NCBI GenBank assembly: GCA_947175605.1
Contig: CAMWNH010000001.1
Coordinates: forward strand, 79,457 to 143,456
Direction of reading: 5' to 3'
Length of the DNA: 64,000 bases
DNA from: an uncultured Porphyromonadaceae bacterium
Lineage (GTDB): Bacteria > Bacteroidota > Bacteroidia > Bacteroidales > Muribaculaceae
Shown here: piece after piece, positions 61,758-64,000 of the stretch
How the letters are laid out: each line of letters starts with the position of its first letter
Numbering within the stretch: the first letter of the stretch is position 1
Translations under genes and position numbers: made by a program
The notes under the pieces: model-generated
What the model was told of the DNA's origin: nothing
What the model saw: only the letters and a program-made list of their open reading frames with translations
Databases searched by the model: none

Positions 61758-62366
61758 ATGGCAAGATACACCGGTCCTAAGACCAAAATCGCCCGCAAGT
61801 TCGGCGAAGCCATCTTCGGAGAAGATAAAGTATTGGCACGTCGTAACTTCCCCCCGGGCCAGCATGGCGCCAACAAGCGTCGCAAGACGAGTGAGTATGG
61901 CGTACAGCTCCGTGAGAAGCAGAAGGCAAAGTATACTTACGGTCTGCTTGAGAAGCAGTTCCGCAATCTGTTCGACCGCGCATCGCGCATGAAGGGTATC
62001 ACGGGTGAGATCCTCCTTCAGCTTCTTGAGGGACGTCTTGATAATGTGGTATACCGTCTGGGCATCGCTCCTACGCGTGCAGCAGCGCGTCAGCTGGTTC
62101 TTCACCGCCACATCACGGTAAACGGCGATGTTGTGAACATTCCGTCGTATGCGCTGAAGCCCGGAGACATCGTTGGGGTTCGCGAGCGTTCGAAGAGCCT
62201 TGAGGTAATCGCAGACGCGCTTGCCGGCTTCAACCACAGCAAGTACCCTTGGATCGAATGGGACGAGGCAAGCAAGAGCGGCAAGCTCCTGCACGTGCCT
62301 GCCCGTGAGGATATCCCCGAGAACATCAAGGAGCAGCTGATTGTCGAGCTCTACTCCAAGTCGTAA
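61758..62366 (+). CDS. rpsD: Ribosomal protein S4
   Basis: 202 residues from ATG 61758 ([20 protein letters not shown]); an upstream in-frame start lies in the structured leader. [21 protein letters not shown]4 RNA-binding domain [20 protein letters not shown] and [20 protein letters not shown]. No zinc knuckle Cys. Primary 16S rRNA binder and likely repressor of this segment. Confidence 0.98.
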   Translation: MARYTGPKTKIARKFGEAIFGEDKVLARRNFPPGQHGANKRRKTSEYGVQLREKQKAKYTYGLLEKQFRNLFDRASRMKGITGEILLQLLEGRLDNVVYRLGIAPTRAAARQLVLHRHITVNGDVVNIPSYALKPGDIVGVRERSKSLEVIADALAGFNHSKYPWIEWDEASKSGKLLHVPAREDIPENIKEQLIVELYSKS

Positions 62367-62388
62367 TTTCTAAAACAGCACAAGATCC

Positions 62389-63381
62389 ATGGCTATATTA
62401 GCATTCCAAAAACCTGAAAACGTCGTAATGCTCGAGGCCGATAATTTCTTCGGCAAGTTCGAGTTCAAGCCTTTGGAGCCCGGCTATGGCATCACCGTGG
62501 GCAACGCCCTCCGTCGTGTATTACTCTCGTCTCTCGAGGGTTATGCGATATCGTCGATCAAGATCGACGGCGTTAAGAACGAATTCGATGCCATCCCCGG
62601 CGTGAAGGAGGACGTCACGAACATCATTCTGAATCTGAAGCAGGTAGACCTGAAGCAGAAAGTCGAGGAGACTGAGAATGAGCGCGTGACCATTACGGTG
62701 TCGGGGAAAGAAGTGTTCACGGCCGGCGACATCGCCAAGCATCTGAGCGGATTCGAGGTAATGAATCCGGAGCTGGTGATATGTCATTTGGATCCAGACG
62801 CAAGTTTCACTATCGCACTTACCATCAACAAGGGACGTGGCTGGGTACCGGCCGAGGAGAATGTAACGCCTCAGGACGACATTCACACGATTGCGATCGA
62901 CTCCATCTACACCCCTATCAAGAATGTGAAGTACACGGTGGAGAACTACCGCGTAGACCAGAAAACCGACTACGACAAGCTCACCCTTGAAATCACGACC
63001 AATGGCTCTATCCTGCCGAAGGAGGCCATCAAGGAGGCAGCGAAGATACTGATCTATCATTTCATGCTCTTCTCGGATGAGAAGATCACGCTTGAGACTA
63101 ATGATCCGGATCCGAGCGAGGAATTCGATGAGGAGGTGCTGCACATGCGTCAACTCCTGAAGTCGAAGCTCGTGGATATGCAGCTGTCTGTGCGTGCGCT
63201 GAACTGCCTGAAGAGCGCGGAGGTGGAAACGCTGGCCGAGCTCGTGGTGTTCAACAAGAACGATCTGCTGAAGTTCCGCAATTTCGGCAAAAAGTCCCTG
63301 GTCGAACTCGAGAGCCTGCTTACGAGCCTGAATCTCTCGTTCGGCATGGACATCTCCAAGTACAAATTAGATAAAGAGTAA
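62389..63381 (+). CDS. rpoA: RNA polymerase alpha subunit
   Basis: 330 residues. N-terminal dimer domain: [41 protein letters not shown]-terminal domain for UP-element and activator contact: [39 protein letters not shown]. Full length. Confidence 0.98.
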   Translation: MAILAFQKPENVVMLEADNFFGKFEFKPLEPGYGITVGNALRRVLLSSLEGYAISSIKIDGVKNEFDAIPGVKEDVTNIILNLKQVDLKQKVEETENERVTITVSGKEVFTAGDIAKHLSGFEVMNPELVICHLDPDASFTIALTINKGRGWVPAEENVTPQDDIHTIAIDSIYTPIKNVKYTVENYRVDQKTDYDKLTLEITTNGSILPKEAIKEAAKILIYHFMLFSDEKITLETNDPDPSEEFDEEVLHMRQLLKSKLVDMQLSVRALNCLKSAEVETLAELVVFNKNDLLKFRNFGKKSLVELESLLTSLNLSFGMDISKYKLDKE

Positions 63382-63390
63382 ACCCCAACG

Positions 63391-63873
63391 ATGAGACACA
63401 ATAAGAAATTCAATCACCTGAGCCGCACGAAGGCGCATCGCGATGCGCTTCTGGCTAACATGACCACATCGCTGATCATGCACAAGCGCATCTTCACGAC
63501 GCTGGCCAAGGCCAAGGCACTGCGCATGTATGCCGAGCCTCTGATCAACCGCGCCAAGGAGGATACGATGACTAACCGTCGAGTTGTCTTCGGCTATCTC
63601 CAGAATAAGGAGGCCGTGAAGGAGCTCTTCGGCGTTGTAGCTGAGAAGATTGCCGAGCGCAATGGCGGCTATACGCGTATCCTTAAGACGGGCAACCGTC
63701 TGGGCGATAATGCCAAGACCTGCTTTATCGAGCTGGTTGACTTCAACGAGGCTATGCTTAAGGATAAGAAGGAGGCTAAGGCTAAGACTCGCCGCAGCCG
63801 CAAGAAGGCTGCTACGGCTACGGAGGCTGCTCCTGCTGTTGAGCCTGAAAAGGAACTGCCTGCAGCTGAATAA
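63391..63873 (+). CDS. rplQ: Ribosomal protein L17 with C-terminal extension
   Basis: 160 residues. [60 protein letters not shown]. The core ends near residue 125; the last 35 residues are Lys/Ala/Glu-rich ([20 protein letters not shown]), longer than the E. coli protein (127). Last gene of the superoperon. Confidence 0.97.
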   Translation: MRHNKKFNHLSRTKAHRDALLANMTTSLIMHKRIFTTLAKAKALRMYAEPLINRAKEDTMTNRRVVFGYLQNKEAVKELFGVVAEKIAERNGGYTRILKTGNRLGDNAKTCFIELVDFNEAMLKDKKEAKAKTRRSRKKAATATEAAPAVEPEKELPAAE

Positions 63874-63898
63874 GCTGCGCGCAGGCGCATAATATTAA

Positions 63899-63938
63899 CC
63901 CGCCCCTCGAGCGAATGCTCGTGGGGCGGGATTTTATT
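63899..63938 (+). terminator. Terminator of the ribosomal superoperon
   Basis: CCCGCCCC/GGGGCGGG (63899-63906, 63923-63930) with inner GAGC/GCTC and loop GAAT, then ATTTTATTTG. Confidence 0.9.
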
Positions 63939-63948
63939 TGCAGTGGGG

Positions 63949-63987
63949 CGGATTAAACGGGATTGAGCGGGATTAATCGGGATTAAT
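63949..63987. repeat. 10-bp tandem repeat at the right edge
   Basis: CGGATTAAA, CGGGATTGAG, CGGGATTAAT, CGGGATTAAT in direct succession, then a degenerate unit. The array may continue beyond the window. Confidence 0.7.
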
Positions 63988-64000
63988 CATGATTTTTGCG

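Overview
The window is chromosomal DNA from a GC-rich member of the Bacteroidales. A Muribaculaceae- or Prevotella-like gut lineage is my inference; no 16S gene is present to fix it. Supporting signs are the Bacteroidetes promoter (TTTG, about 19-21 bases, TAnnTTTG) in front of most transcription units, lipoproteins with Cys followed by an acidic stretch, a TonB receptor with PnuT under a TPP riboswitch, C-terminal beta-rich tails resembling type IX sorting domains, and a ribosomal operon with str, S10, spc and alpha genes in one run without tuf.

Layout. 1-1.3 kb: end of a TIR-domain membrane protein and a tRNA-Asp unit. 1.3-7.3 kb: a CotH-family secreted protein, then a five-gene minus-strand envelope cluster (three small lipoproteins, a beta-barrel protein, a beta-propeller protein). 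3.3-3.95 kb and 7.33-7.95 kb lack convincing genes but hold promoters, hairpins and terminators that look like untranslated RNA units. 7.95-10.9 kb: thiamine uptake operon (TPP riboswitch, TonB receptor, PnuT). 11.1-21.7 kb: two minus-strand housekeeping runs, pyrH-frr-nadB-DUF4294-xerD and rlmL-purD-membrane protein-pdxB-pldA. 21.8-24.1 kb: secreted subtilase.

24.3-31.0 kb: plus-strand redox and metal island: MarR regulator, DsbA-like protein, metallo-beta-lactamase-fold hydrolase, then a Zn/Cd-type P-ATPase, a Fur-family regulator and a CopA-type copper ATPase carrying a CopZ-like domain fused in frame at its C-terminus. 31.2-31.8 kb: HigBA-type toxin-antitoxin pair. 31.9-36.6 kb: divergent polA and recQ, the PolA proofreading domain lacking key residues. 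36.6-38.8 kb: an acetyltransferase and an AlbA/ATPase-type regulator broken by two frameshifts. 39-44.7 kb: rpsA, an amidase and two alpha/beta hydrolases.

45.0-63.9 kb: the ribosomal superoperon, rpsL to rplQ, with secY, map, infA and rpoA. It starts at a clear promoter and ends at a strong terminator. Several internal gaps (before rpsG, rplC, rpsH, map and rpsD) are structured and may be autoregulatory leaders. The window closes with a short 10-bp tandem repeat.

I see no CRISPR array, insertion sequence, prophage or replication origin. The most unusual observations are the candidate RNA genes at 3.4-3.9 and 7.4-7.9 kb, the CopA-CopZ fusion, the degenerate PolA exonuclease, and four genes whose -7 box ends only 4-5 bases before the start codon, which predicts leaderless mRNAs.
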